From positions 1,240,001-1,304,000 of the forward strand of contig NZ_CP067136.1 in the NCBI RefSeq assembly GCF_028553785.1: a stretch of 64,000 nt of DNA, given 5' to 3'. Shown piece by piece: positions 27,980 through 37,095 of the stretch. The notes under the pieces were generated by a model that was not told where the DNA came from, made no database searches, and was given only the letters and a program-made list of their open reading frames with translations. Position 1 is the first letter of the stretch. Each line of letters starts with the position of its first letter. Both the position numbers and the translations under genes were made by a program. The stretch comes from Paracoccus fistulariae (GTDB lineage Bacteria > Pseudomonadota > Alphaproteobacteria > Rhodobacterales > Rhodobacteraceae).

Positions 27980-28555
27980 TTACAGATGTGCCGCCACCGC
28001 CGCCCGCAATTCAGGCAGCAGATCGGCCTGAAACCACGGATTGCGTTTCAGCCAGCCGGTATTGCGCCATGACGGATGCGGCAGGGGAAAAACCGCCGGG
28101 GCATGATCGCGCCAGCCTGCCACGGTCTCGGTGACATTGCGTGCACCCAGATGCCAGCGCATCGCGTGGCCGCCCACCAGCAATGTCAGATCGGGCTTCA
28201 GCAGATCCATGACCTGCCGACGCCATGTCGCGGCACAGATCGGCGGCGGCGGCAGATCCGCGCCCTTGCCATCATAGCCCGGAAAGCAGAAGGCCATTGG
28301 CACGATGGCGATGCGGTCGCGGTCATAGAAACTGGCCTCATCCACCGCCATCCACTCGCGCAGCCTGTCGCCAGATCGGTCGGTGAACGGCCTGCCGCTT
28401 TCATGCACGCGCAGGCCCGGCGCCTGCCCCACGATCAAAATCCGCGCGCCCGGGCGGAACCAGACGACGGGCCTTGGACGGTGCCGCGTGGCGGTCGCGG
28501 CAAAGCGCGTTTCACAAAGGTGACAGTCGCGGATGCGGTGCTGAAGGTCGGACAT
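27980..28555 (-). CDS. Uracil-DNA glycosylase superfamily protein, probable Fe-S type
   Basis: A 191-residue member of the UDG superfamily, related to family 4/5 enzymes. Motif A is GQAPG (43-47) with the following LRVHESGRPF, and motif B is LPHPSWRN. Four cysteines, at about 11, 14, 90 and 107, have the CxxC...C...C arrangement of the 4Fe-4S UDGs, so a cluster is likely. I favour ATG 28555 (MSDLQHRI) over 28564 because GAGAGAG precedes it. It is upstream of prfC on the same strand. Substrate range is not known. Confidence 0.85.
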   Translation of the reverse strand: MSDLQHRIRDCHLCETRFAATATRHRPRPVVWFRPGARILIVGQAPGLRVHESGRPFTDRSGDRLREWMAVDEASFYDRDRIAIVPMAFCFPGYDGKGADLPPPPICAATWRRQVMDLLKPDLTLLVGGHAMRWHLGARNVTETVAGWRDHAPAVFPLPHPSWRNTGWLKRNPWFQADLLPELRAAVAAHL

Positions 28556-28723
28556 CTCTCTCATCTAGTGAAAATGCTGTGCGAAAGAAGGGTGACACAC
28601 CCATCTGTCATCTGGCATCACTGGCGTAATTCTGGACAGAAGCTGGCCACATACATATGGGTAAGGCCATCACATGGCGGCTTTCTGCCTGCCCCGGGAA
28701 TGAACAGGACGGTATCGGCACCC

Positions 28724-29377
28724 ATGCTGGAGTTTGACAATGTCTCCAAGTCCTTCTGGACCGGCACGCGGCGCAAGGTGATCCTTGACCGCGCTTCCTT
28801 CCGTGTCGAACCCGGCAATTCCATCGGCATCCTTGCGCCCAATGGCACGGGCAAGACAACGCTGATGAACATGATGTGCGGGCTGGAAAAACCCGATGAG
28901 GGCAAAATCCGGCGCACCAGCCGCATTTCCTTTCCTCTGGGCTTCATGGGTGGGCTGGTCGCGCGCCTGTCGGCCAATGAAAACGCGCGCTATATCGCCC
29001 GGCTCTATGGGCTGGACCCCGATTACGTGGCCGCCTTCGCGCGCTGGCTGACCGATATTGACGAATATTTCGACCGGCCCGTGGGCACCTATTCGGCGGG
29101 GATGCGGCAGCGCTTCAACTTTTCGCTGATGCTGTCGCTGGAATTCGACATCTATCTGATCGATGAGGGCATGCCGCAGACCACCGATGTGGAATTCAAC
29201 CGCAAGGCAGGCTCGGTCCTGTACGAACGGCTGAGCAAATCCACCGTGGTGATCGTCTCGCACCAGCCGACCACGATCGAAAAATTCTGCGATTCGGCCG
29301 CGATCCTGCGGGATGGGCGGCTGTATCACTTCGAATCCCTGGAAGAAGCAAAGCAATATTATGACTTCTCTGCCTAA
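28724..29377 (+). CDS. kpsT: Capsular polysaccharide export ATP-binding protein, KpsT type
   Basis: ATPase subunit of the ABC-2 exporter for capsule or poly-Kdo-linked polysaccharide. The 217 residues match KpsT/Wzt-short size. Walker A reads APNGTGKTT, with Ala in place of the first Gly; the signature region is TYSAGMRQRFNFSLML; Walker B is DIYLIDEGMP; the H-loop is VIVSHQPTT. I place the start at MLEFDNVSKSF; ATG 28700 in frame adds eight residues. The membrane partner KpsM, normally adjacent, is not in this window. The end overlaps the KpsE-like gene by 17 bases. Confidence 0.9.
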   Translation: MLEFDNVSKSFWTGTRRKVILDRASFRVEPGNSIGILAPNGTGKTTLMNMMCGLEKPDEGKIRRTSRISFPLGFMGGLVARLSANENARYIARLYGLDPDYVAAFARWLTDIDEYFDRPVGTYSAGMRQRFNFSLMLSLEFDIYLIDEGMPQTTDVEFNRKAGSVLYERLSKSTVVIVSHQPTTIEKFCDSAAILRDGRLYHFESLEEAKQYYDFSA

Positions 29378-31154
29378 GGCCCGCCGCTTTCACATCTCGG
29401 CTGACGAGGCCGTGCAGCCCGGCCAGCAGGCACCGGCATCAGCCCCGCCCGCGGCCGATCCGCGCATCCGGGTCGAGGTGCAGAAGAAAGCCGCAGAGCC
29501 GCCTGCCGCGCCGCCCGCAGCGGGCAAATCGCCATCAGAAGGTGCACGGGCCAACGATGAAGAGGCCCGGCGCGCGCGTTTCATGCGCACCGATCCGGTG
29601 GATGACGGTCTGGGCGGCCTGCGCGCGGCGGCGGATGCAGCGGAAAAGAAGGCATCCGATCAGGCCCCGCCCGCGCAGACCGGCCCGGATGAAGAGGATC
29701 TGGACGCGAAGCTGGCCGCGATCCGCGACGAAAAGCTGTCGCAGCGGCAATTGCGCATCGCCCGGCGCATCGCGGCGCTGAACCATATTCAGGTCGAGTC
29801 CGATGAAGAGGCCGTTCTGCGCCTGCGAGAGCGGGGCATAGACCCCTCGCATCGCGCAGCCCTGGGCCAGATCCTGTCGTCCGAGGGCAGCAAATCGCAG
29901 GCCCGCCCCTCGCAGCAGGCACCCGCGCTGCGCCCCGGGCCGGCGGCGCCCATGCCTTTGCCGACGGCTGCCAATGTCGGCCTGCCCTCTCGCGATACGC
30001 TGGACGAGGAACGCCGGGCCGCCGAGATCTACCGGATCCAGCGCGATATCGCGCGGCGCCGCCGGCGGCGGATGATGTTCCTGACGATGCGGCTTCTGCT
30101 GCTGGTGCTGCTGCCAACGATCATCGCAGGCTATTATTATTTCCGCATCGCTACGCCGCTTTACGCCACGCATTCGCAGTTCCAGATCCAGTTCGCCAGC
30201 GTCAGCGGTCTGGGCGGCGAAGGGAATGCGATTGCCGGGTTGCAGGCCAATACCGATGCCGTCAGCGTCCAGAACTACCTGTCATCGCGCGACGCCATGC
30301 TGCGGCTGGACGCCGATATGGGCTTTCGCACCGCCTTCCAGGGGCCGGAGATCGACCCGCTGAAGCGGCTTCCCATGGATGCCACGAATGAGGAGACATA
30401 CCGCCTTTACCAGAAATCGGTGAAAATCGGCTATGACCCGACCGAAGGCATGATCGATATGGAGGTGATCGCGCCCACCCCGGAACTGAGCGAGGAGTTC
30501 TCGGGCGCGCTGATCCGCTATGCCGAGGCGCGGGTGGACCAGATGACCGCCCGCCTGCGCGAAGATCAGATGCAGGGCGCCGTGCAAGTCTATCAGGATG
30601 CCGAGGACAAGGTGATCGCGGCGCAGGAACGCGTGCAGGAATTGCAGCAATCGCTGGGCGTTCTGGATCCGGTCGCGGAGGGCACGGTGGTGATGAACCA
30701 GATCGCCACGCTGGAGGGTCAGCTGGCCGAAAAGCGGCTGGAACTTGGACAGCTTCAGGCCAATTCGCGACCGCTGCAAAGCCGTGTCACCGCCGTGCAG
30801 GGCGATATCACCCGGCTGGAAACCATGATCGCGAATACGCGGCAGCAACTGACGCAGGATGATGACAGCCGCAACTCTCTGGCCAAGATCAGCGGCGAAT
30901 TGCGGATCGCGGAAAGCGAATTGACCACACGTCAGGAATTGCTGGCCGCCGCCGCCGCCCAGATGGAAGCCGCCCGGATCGAGGCGAATAAGCAGGTGCG
31001 CTACCTGTCGCTTTCGATTACGCCTGTCCCGCCGGATGAGGCCACCTATCCCAAGGCGTTTCAGAATACGCTGGTGGCCTTCCTTATATTTTCCGGAATT
31101 TATCTTATGTTGTCTCTGACAGCATCCATTCTTCGCGAACAGGTTTCGACATGA
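29361..31154 (+). CDS. kpsE: Capsule polysaccharide export inner-membrane protein, KpsE/WcbD type, with long N-terminal extension
   Basis: A 597-residue PCP-3 family protein that bridges the inner membrane exporter and the outer-membrane channel. Residues 1-235 are a cytoplasmic, Pro/Ala/Glu-rich low-complexity extension with a basic helix just before the membrane (IARRRRRRMM). TM1 is at about 238-260 (MFLTMRLLLLVLLPTIIAGYY), a periplasmic domain with long coiled coils (for example DAEDKVIAAQERVQELQQSL) runs to 565, and TM2 is near 571-592. Usual KpsE is near 380 residues, so the extension is notable. Overlaps kpsT by 17 bases and kdsA by four. Confidence 0.88.
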   Translation: MTSLPKARRFHISADEAVQPGQQAPASAPPAADPRIRVEVQKKAAEPPAAPPAAGKSPSEGARANDEEARRARFMRTDPVDDGLGGLRAAADAAEKKASDQAPPAQTGPDEEDLDAKLAAIRDEKLSQRQLRIARRIAALNHIQVESDEEAVLRLRERGIDPSHRAALGQILSSEGSKSQARPSQQAPALRPGPAAPMPLPTAANVGLPSRDTLDEERRAAEIYRIQRDIARRRRRRMMFLTMRLLLLVLLPTIIAGYYYFRIATPLYATHSQFQIQFASVSGLGGEGNAIAGLQANTDAVSVQNYLSSRDAMLRLDADMGFRTAFQGPEIDPLKRLPMDATNEETYRLYQKSVKIGYDPTEGMIDMEVIAPTPELSEEFSGALIRYAEARVDQMTARLREDQMQGAVQVYQDAEDKVIAAQERVQELQQSLGVLDPVAEGTVVMNQIATLEGQLAEKRLELGQLQANSRPLQSRVTAVQGDITRLETMIANTRQQLTQDDDSRNSLAKISGELRIAESELTTRQELLAAAAAQMEAARIEANKQVRYLSLSITPVPPDEATYPKAFQNTLVAFLIFSGIYLMLSLTASILREQVST

Positions 31155-31993
31155 CAGCGCAAAAACACGTGCCAATCGGCAATATCACCTGTGGCAATGA
31201 CCTGCCGCTGACCGTCATCGCCGGTCCCTGCCAGTTGGAAACGCTGGATCATGCGCTGATGATCGGGGAAACCATGGCAGAAATCTGCGCCCGCGAAGGC
31301 GCCAGCTATGTGTTCAAGGCCAGCTATGACAAGGCCAACCGCACCTCGTTGGGCGGCAAGCGCGGCATCGGGATCGAAGAAGGGCTGCATATGATGGCCA
31401 CTGTCCGCGAACGGCTTGGCTGTCCGGTGCTGACCGATGTGCATGATCTTGAACAGGCCACCCGCGCGGCGGAATTTGTCGATGCGATCCAGATCCCGGC
31501 TTTCCTGTCGCGTCAGACGGACCTGCTGCTGGCCGCCGGCCGCAGCGGCGCCGTGGTCAATATCAAGAAGGGCCAGTTCCTGGCCCCCTGGGACATGCCC
31601 AATGTCGCCGACAAGGTCGCCTCGACCGGCAATGACAAGATCCTGCTGACCGAACGCGGCGCCAGCTTTGGCTATAACACGCTGGTCGCGGATATGCGCT
31701 CGCTGCCGATCATGGCCCGCACCGGCTATCCGGTGATCATGGACGCCACCCACTCGGTGCAGCAGCCGGGCGGACAGGGCGGATCCTCGGGCGGACAGCG
31801 GGAATTCGCGCCGGTCATGGCCCGCGCGGCGGTGTCGATCGGCGTCGCCGGCGTCTTTATCGAAACGCATCAGGATCCGGATAACGCGCCCTCGGACGGG
31901 CCGAACATGATCTATCTGGACAAGATGCCGGGGCTTGTCGCCTCGCTGATGAAATTCGACCGGATCGCCAAAGAAAACCCCGTCATGGCATGA
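31151..31993 (+). CDS. kdsA: 3-deoxy-8-phosphooctulonate synthase
   Basis: Condenses arabinose 5-phosphate with phosphoenolpyruvate to Kdo 8-phosphate, the precursor of Kdo for lipopolysaccharide and for the poly-Kdo linker of capsules. The 280-residue protein has the family signatures IAGPCQLE, FKASYDKANRTS, VLTDVHD, IQIPAFLSRQTDLL, NIKKGQFLAPWDM and MDATHSVQQPGG. Its start overlaps the kpsE stop and its end overlaps the MscS gene (ATGA), so it is inside a kpsT-kpsE-kdsA-mscS operon, in keeping with a role in capsule assembly. Confidence 0.97.
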   Translation: MTAQKHVPIGNITCGNDLPLTVIAGPCQLETLDHALMIGETMAEICAREGASYVFKASYDKANRTSLGGKRGIGIEEGLHMMATVRERLGCPVLTDVHDLEQATRAAEFVDAIQIPAFLSRQTDLLLAAGRSGAVVNIKKGQFLAPWDMPNVADKVASTGNDKILLTERGASFGYNTLVADMRSLPIMARTGYPVIMDATHSVQQPGGQGGSSGGQREFAPVMARAAVSIGVAGVFIETHQDPDNAPSDGPNMIYLDKMPGLVASLMKFDRIAKENPVMA

Positions 31994-33345
31994 TTGTCTG
32001 GCGGCTTCTTCGGACCACCCTGCTGATCACCCTGCTGTCGCTGGCCACAATGGCCAGCGCAGAGGCGCGCGACGATGCTGGAACCTCGGAAGCGCCCGGG
32101 TCCACGATCTCGGTCAGCAACAGTCCGGCGACGGATTTCGCCATCCGCTCTCGCATCAACGGGATCCTTAATCAGGTCCCGACCTTTTCGGCCATTGATG
32201 CGCGCGTGCGGGCTGGCGTGGTAACGCTGACCGGCGAGGTGACCGAACAATCGACCATTTCCCGGCTGGAAGACCTGATCTACCGCGTGGACGGGGTCGT
32301 CGCGGTGGAAAACAAGGTCGTGCTCTCCACCGATATCGGCGCCCGGCTGGAAAATGTGCGCGAACGCTTTGAGCAGCGTCTGAACACGATTGTCGCCGGC
32401 TTGCCCTTTGTGGCACTGGGACTTGCCGTCGGCGCGGTCATTGTGCTGCTGGGGGGCTGGATCTCGCGGCGGCGCAAGACGATCGAGCATCTGACCCCGA
32501 ACCCCTTCATCGCGGATTTTCTGGCCCAGACCATCCGCCTGACCTCATGGGTGGTGGCGCTGGTCGTGGCGCTGGACCTGATGGAGGCGGGCGCGCTGCT
32601 GGGCACCCTTCTGGGTGCGGCAGGTATCTTTGGCCTCTCGCTCAGCTTCGCCTCGCGCGACACGATCGAGAATTTCGTCGCAACGCTGATCCTGTCCCTG
32701 CGTCAGCCCTTCAATCCCAACGATCTGATCGAGGTGAACACCCTGCGCGGCCGCGTCATTCGCATGACCAGCCGGGGCACCTCTTTGCTGACGCTGGACG
32801 GCAATCACATCCGCATCCCGAACCAGATCATCTACAAGGCGGTCATCATCAACTACACCCGCAACCCCGAGCGGCGGTTTCTGGTGGATCTGGCCGTGGA
32901 CCCGGCCGCCGACCTGTGGCAGGCGCGCGATCTGGCCGTCAAGACGATGGCGGCCATGGATTTCGTGCTGAAACGGCCCGAACCCGTCGCCTGGCTGGAA
33001 CCGGCGGGCGCCAATCACGATATGATCCTGGTCCGCGCCGGTGGCTGGGTGTCGCAAGAGGGCACCGATTTCGACCTGGCACGGGGCGAGGCGTTTCGCA
33101 GGCTGCACCGCGCGATGGAGGATGCGGGCTTTGCCGTGCCCGAGATCGTGCACCGCGTCCAGCTTGAGGGCAGCGACAGCGCAGCGGCAGATGCCGACAA
33201 GCCGCAGACGAAACCGCAGCGCCGCGAACGGGCCTTTGATCTTTCCCCGGATGAGGCCTTCGAGCAGATGGTCGACCGCGAACGCGTCGATGATGGCCGC
33301 AACCTGCTGACCCCTGCCCCGACCCGCAATCCGCAGGGCGGTTAA
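31990..33345 (+). CDS. BON-domain mechanosensitive ion channel (MscS family)
   Basis: A 451-residue inner-membrane protein. A signal-like helix (residues 4-24) leads to a periplasmic BON domain at about 48-112 (RINGILNQVPTFSAIDARV...GVVTLTGEV...VVAVENKVV). Three hydrophobic segments follow (about 135-156, 177-195, 200-222), the last being the pore helix with GAAGIFGLSLSFASRDTIENF, then the MscS beta domain (FNPNDLIEVNTLRGRVIRM). A charged 60-residue tail ends the chain. It releases osmolytes on hypo-osmotic shock by family analogy. ATG overlaps the kdsA stop, and the end overlaps the convergent flavoprotein gene by four bases. Confidence 0.9.
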   Translation: MIVWRLLRTTLLITLLSLATMASAEARDDAGTSEAPGSTISVSNSPATDFAIRSRINGILNQVPTFSAIDARVRAGVVTLTGEVTEQSTISRLEDLIYRVDGVVAVENKVVLSTDIGARLENVRERFEQRLNTIVAGLPFVALGLAVGAVIVLLGGWISRRRKTIEHLTPNPFIADFLAQTIRLTSWVVALVVALDLMEAGALLGTLLGAAGIFGLSLSFASRDTIENFVATLILSLRQPFNPNDLIEVNTLRGRVIRMTSRGTSLLTLDGNHIRIPNQIIYKAVIINYTRNPERRFLVDLAVDPAADLWQARDLAVKTMAAMDFVLKRPEPVAWLEPAGANHDMILVRAGGWVSQEGTDFDLARGEAFRRLHRAMEDAGFAVPEIVHRVQLEGSDSAAADADKPQTKPQRRERAFDLSPDEAFEQMVDRERVDDGRNLLTPAPTRNPQGG

Positions 33346-34517
33346 TCCGCGCGCCCCGCCGCATCCGCCGATGCCCAGGCCCATTGGAAATTATAGCCGC
33401 CAAGCCAGCCCGTCACATCGACGCATTCGCCGATGAAATACAGCCCCGGCACCTGACGCGCCTGCATGGTTTTTGCGTCCAGATCGCGGGTGTCGATGCC
33501 GCCCAGCGTGACCTCTGCCGTGCGATAGCCTTCGGTGCCGACCGGCCGGATCTGCCAGCGGTTGATCCGCGCGCCCAGTTCGTCTAGCCGCGTGTTGGGC
33601 TGATCGGCCAGCCGCGCCTCGGTCAGCCCCTGCTCGGCCGCGATTGCCGCCGCCAGCCGGTCGGGCAGCAGATGCGACAGCGCCGTTGCCACCGCCATCC
33701 GTCCGCCCTGCCCACGCTGCTGCTTCAGCGCCTCGGCGATATTCCGGCCCGGCGCCAGATCGATGGTCAAAAACTCTCCGGCCCGCCAGAAGCTGGAGAT
33801 CTGCAGGATCACCGGTCCGCTCAGCCCGCGATGCGTGAACAGCAGCGCATCACGGAACCGACCGCCCTGATGGGTGATCTGCGCCTCGACCGAGATCCCG
33901 GCCAGCGGGCGGCACAGCGCCAGATCCTGCTCGGCGAATGTCAGCGGCACCAGCCCGGCCCGCGTCTCGACCAGACGCAGGCCGAATTGCTGCGCCAGAT
34001 CATAGGCCAGCCCCGTCGCCCCCATCTTGGGAATCGACTTGCCGCCCGTGGCAACGATCACGCGATCCGCCGTCATCATCTGACCATCCACGCCCAGTTC
34101 AAAGCGATCACCACTGTGGCGCAGCGCCCCGATCTGCGCGCCAAGACGCAGATCCGCGCCGCGCATGCGGTTCAGCAGCATGTCGATGATCTGCGTGGCC
34201 TTGCCGTCGCAAAACAGCTGCCCCTGCGTTTTTTCGTGCCAGGCGATCCCGGCCCGATCCACCAGATCGACGAAATCCTGCGGGCGATAGCGTGACAGCG
34301 CGCTGGCGGCAAATCGCGGGTTCTGCGACAGGAACCGATCCCGCGCGGTGGCCATATTCGTGAAGTTGCACCGCCCCCCGCCCGAGATCCTGATCTTCTC
34401 TCCGGGCCGGGTCGCGTGGTCCAGAACGACGACCCGCCGCCCCGGCCTCAGCGCCGAACCTGCGCAGAACAATCCGGCCGCTCCGGCCCCCAGAATGACG
34501 ATATCAGCATGCTCCAT
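33342..34517 (-). CDS. HI0933/YhiN-like FAD-dependent oxidoreductase
   Basis: A 391-residue flavoprotein of the family annotated as aminoacetone oxidase or BaiN-like reductase. The FAD site is DIVILGAGAAGLFCAGSA with ISGGGRCNFTN after it, a segment typical for this family; VATGGKSIPKMGATGLAYDLA and the carboxy-terminal GLYFIGECVDVTGWLGGYNFQWAWAS-type end (starting LYFIGECVD) also fit. Physiological substrate is unknown. It is monocistronic and convergent with the MscS gene. Confidence 0.9.
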   Translation of the reverse strand: MEHADIVILGAGAAGLFCAGSALRPGRRVVVLDHATRPGEKIRISGGGRCNFTNMATARDRFLSQNPRFAASALSRYRPQDFVDLVDRAGIAWHEKTQGQLFCDGKATQIIDMLLNRMRGADLRLGAQIGALRHSGDRFELGVDGQMMTADRVIVATGGKSIPKMGATGLAYDLAQQFGLRLVETRAGLVPLTFAEQDLALCRPLAGISVEAQITHQGGRFRDALLFTHRGLSGPVILQISSFWRAGEFLTIDLAPGRNIAEALKQQRGQGGRMAVATALSHLLPDRLAAAIAAEQGLTEARLADQPNTRLDELGARINRWQIRPVGTEGYRTAEVTLGGIDTRDLDAKTMQARQVPGLYFIGECVDVTGWLGGYNFQWAWASADAAGRAD

Positions 34518-34570
34518 CAGCGCCGCATATCGGGGTGGCGCAGGTCACGCAAGTTTTCGCATTTTTCGAC

Positions 34571-34599
34571 TTGCACCCTCTGATCGTGTTGGCTAGACA
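34571..34599 (+). promoter_or_regulatory. Promoter of tRNA-Gln
   Basis: TTGCAC (34571-34576) and TAGACA (34594-34599) are separated by 17 bases, and the tRNA begins 12 bases later. This fits the TTG-rich -35 and TAGA-type -10 often seen before tRNA genes in Rhodobacterales. Confidence 0.55.
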
Positions 34600-34611
34600 C
34601 CCTCCCACAGT

Positions 34612-34686
34612 TGGGGCGTAGCCAAGTGGTAAGGCAACGGTTTTTGGTACCGTGTACCGTAGGTTCGAATCCTACCGCCCCAGCCA
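34612..34686 (+). tRNA. tRNA-Gln (UUG)
   Basis: The acceptor stem TGGGGCG pairs with CGCCCCA. The anticodon arm is ACGGT-TTTTGGT-ACCGT, with anticodon TTG in the loop, reading CAA and CAG. The T arm with GGTTCGAATC is intact, the discriminator base is G, and CCA is encoded (34684-34686). A promoter fits at 34571-34599. Confidence 0.97.
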
Positions 34687-34758
34687 AAATCATCTTCATA
34701 TTTTACATATGGCAAAGTTGCGACCCTCACATGTCGCGATGTTGCCGAAGCATTTGCA

Positions 34759-37023
34759 TCACCCGCATTTCGAATAGCCGCAGCTTGGGCAGGTCATACA
34801 GCCTTCGGCCATCTGCATGCCATATTGGCCGCAATTCGGGCAGGCCGGGCCTCGGGGGCGCTCGCCGACCGCGACGGCATCCGCAGTCGGATCGGATTTC
34901 AGGCCCATCCCCTCGCCGCTGAGGAAACCGGTCTCGATCATATGCCGCTCGATCACGCCGCCGATGGCCGCGAGGATCGAGGGGACGTAGCGCCCCTGCA
35001 TCCACGCCCCGCCACGCGGATCGAAAACGGCCTTCAACTCTTCAACGACAAAGCTGACATTCCCGCCGCGCCGGAACACGGCCGAGATCATGCGCGTCAG
35101 CGCCACGGTCCAGGCGAAATGCTCCATATTCTTGGAATTGATGAAGATTTCGAAGGGGCGGCGGTGGCCCGACTGCACGATATCGTTGATGGTGATGTAG
35201 ATCGCGTGCTCGCTGCCCGGCCATTTCAGCTTGTAGGTCGCGCCGTCCAGCGTGCCGGGACGGTCCAGCGGTTCCGTCAGGTAGACAACATCGGCCCCCT
35301 GATCGGCCTCGGGCGTGGCATCGGCCTGTTCGCTGACCGACAGCACGCTGCCGGTCACATCATTCGGCCGATAGGTGGTGCAGCCCTTGCAGCCCTGATC
35401 CCAGGCCGCCAGATACACATCCTTGAACTCCTCGAAGCCAATATCCTCGGGACAGTTGATGGTCTTCGAGATAGAACTGTCCACCCAGTCCTGCGCGGCA
35501 GCCTGCATCGCGACATGGTCCAGCGGCGCCAGGGTCTGGGCGTTCACGAAATAATCCGGCAAGGGCGCGTCGCCATAGAGGTCACGCCACATCTGGACGG
35601 CATAATCCACAACCTCTTCCTCGGTCCGGCTGCCGTCCTTTTGCAGCACTTTCCGGGTATAGGCGAAGGCAAAAACCGGCTCGATCCCGGACGAGACATT
35701 CCCGGCATAAAGGCTGATCGTGCCGGTGGGCGCGATGCTGGTCAGCAAGGCGTTGCGGATCCCATGTTCGCGCACGGCGTCGCGCACATCCTGATCCATG
35801 CGCTGCATGAAACCCGACGCCAGATAGGCATCGGCGTCAAACAGCGGAAAGGCGCCCTTCTCTCTCGCCAGATCGGTACTGGCCAGATAGGCGGCGCGGG
35901 CGATGGCCTTCATCCAGTCCCGCGTCTGATCGACGGCCTCCGGCGCGCCATAGCGCAGCCCCAGCATCAACAGCGCATCGGCCAGCCCCGTCACCCCCAG
36001 ACCGATGCGGCGCTTGGCCTGTGCCTCGGCCAGTTGCTGCGGCAGGGGAAACTTGCTGGCATCGACGACATTATCCATCATCCGGATGGCCACGCGCACC
36101 AGATCGTCCAGCGCCGCCAGATCCAGCCGCGCCTGTGGCGTAAAGGGATCGCTGACCAGCCGCGCCAGATTGACCGAGCCCAGCAGACAGGCACCAAAGG
36201 GCGGCAAAGGCTGTTCGCCGCAGGGATTGGTGGCCGAGATCACCTCGGCATAGGACAGGTTGTTCTGCTGATTGATCCGGTCGATGAAGATCACGCCCGG
36301 CTCGGCATAGTCATAGGTCGCGCGCATGATCCGGTTCCACAGATCGCGCGCAGGCAGGGTGCGGTAGACCTTGCCGCCGAATATCAGATCCCAGCCTGTA
36401 TCGTCCTTGACCGCCTGCATGAAATCATCGGTGACCAGCACCGACAGGTTGAACATCCGCAGCCGGGCACTGTCCTGTTTGGCCGCAATGAAATCCTCGA
36501 TGTCGGGATGATCGCAGCGCATGGTGGCCATCATCGCGCCACGGCGGCTGCCCGCGGACATGATCGTGCGGCACATGGAATCCCAGACATCCATGAAGCT
36601 GAGCGGCCCCGAAGCATCGGCGGCAACGCCCTTCACCTCGGCCCCTTTCGGACGGATGGTGCTGAAATCATAGCCGATGCCACCGCCCTGCTGCATGGTC
36701 AGCGCAGCCTCGCGCAGCATGTCGAAGATGCCGCCCATATTGTCGGGAATGGTGCCCATGACAAAGCAGTTGAACAGCGTCACATCTCGCCCCGTCCCCG
36801 CACCGGCCAGAATGCGGCCCGCCGGCAGGAACCTGAAATCCTCCAGCGCGTGATAGAAGCGGTCTTCCCACAGCGAGGGGTCGTTTTCGACGGCAGCCAG
36901 ATCGCGGGCGACGCGGCGCCAGCTGTCCTCTACCGTCGCATCCACGGGCTGCCCCTGCGCGTCCTTCATCCGGTATTTCATATCCCAGATTTGTTCGGCG
37001 ATCGGGGCGGCGAAACGGCTCAT
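34759..37023 (-). CDS. nrdJ: Adenosylcobalamin-dependent ribonucleoside-diphosphate reductase (class II)
   Basis: Makes deoxynucleotides with or without oxygen, using adenosylcobalamin to start the radical. The 754-residue protein is of the medium-length class II type. Redox and active-site cysteines are seen in TLFNCFVMGTIP, in ATNPCGEQPLPPFGACLLGS (the N-x-C-x-E site) and the STIRPKGAEV specificity region. A carboxy zinc-ribbon with CPNCGQYGMQ and CPSCGYSKCG delivers reducing power. No ATP cone is evident at the amino end. The leader holds a 13-base palindrome between -35 and -10 positions. It depends on a B12 supply. Confidence 0.95.
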   Translation of the reverse strand: MSRFAAPIAEQIWDMKYRMKDAQGQPVDATVEDSWRRVARDLAAVENDPSLWEDRFYHALEDFRFLPAGRILAGAGTGRDVTLFNCFVMGTIPDNMGGIFDMLREAALTMQQGGGIGYDFSTIRPKGAEVKGVAADASGPLSFMDVWDSMCRTIMSAGSRRGAMMATMRCDHPDIEDFIAAKQDSARLRMFNLSVLVTDDFMQAVKDDTGWDLIFGGKVYRTLPARDLWNRIMRATYDYAEPGVIFIDRINQQNNLSYAEVISATNPCGEQPLPPFGACLLGSVNLARLVSDPFTPQARLDLAALDDLVRVAIRMMDNVVDASKFPLPQQLAEAQAKRRIGLGVTGLADALLMLGLRYGAPEAVDQTRDWMKAIARAAYLASTDLAREKGAFPLFDADAYLASGFMQRMDQDVRDAVREHGIRNALLTSIAPTGTISLYAGNVSSGIEPVFAFAYTRKVLQKDGSRTEEEVVDYAVQMWRDLYGDAPLPDYFVNAQTLAPLDHVAMQAAAQDWVDSSISKTINCPEDIGFEEFKDVYLAAWDQGCKGCTTYRPNDVTGSVLSVSEQADATPEADQGADVVYLTEPLDRPGTLDGATYKLKWPGSEHAIYITINDIVQSGHRRPFEIFINSKNMEHFAWTVALTRMISAVFRRGGNVSFVVEELKAVFDPRGGAWMQGRYVPSILAAIGGVIERHMIETGFLSGEGMGLKSDPTADAVAVGERPRGPACPNCGQYGMQMAEGCMTCPSCGYSKCG

Positions 37024-37052
37024 CCTGCATTCCTTGGCAATGTCGGGATTTG

Positions 37053-37071
37053 ATCATACCACATATTGTGG
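37053..37071 (-). promoter_or_regulatory. Candidate operator and -10 box in front of nrdJ
   Basis: On the minus strand the perfect palindrome CCACAATATGTGG (37059-37071, complement) directly abuts TATGAT (37053-37058), a good -10 hexamer 30 bases from the ATG. The palindrome has the AT-rich core flanked by CAC/GTG that resembles an NrdR box, but differs from the consensus as I know it and only one copy is present, so the regulator is a guess. Confidence 0.45.
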
Positions 37072-37095
37072 CGATCAGGCATCTTCAAGTCCGGC

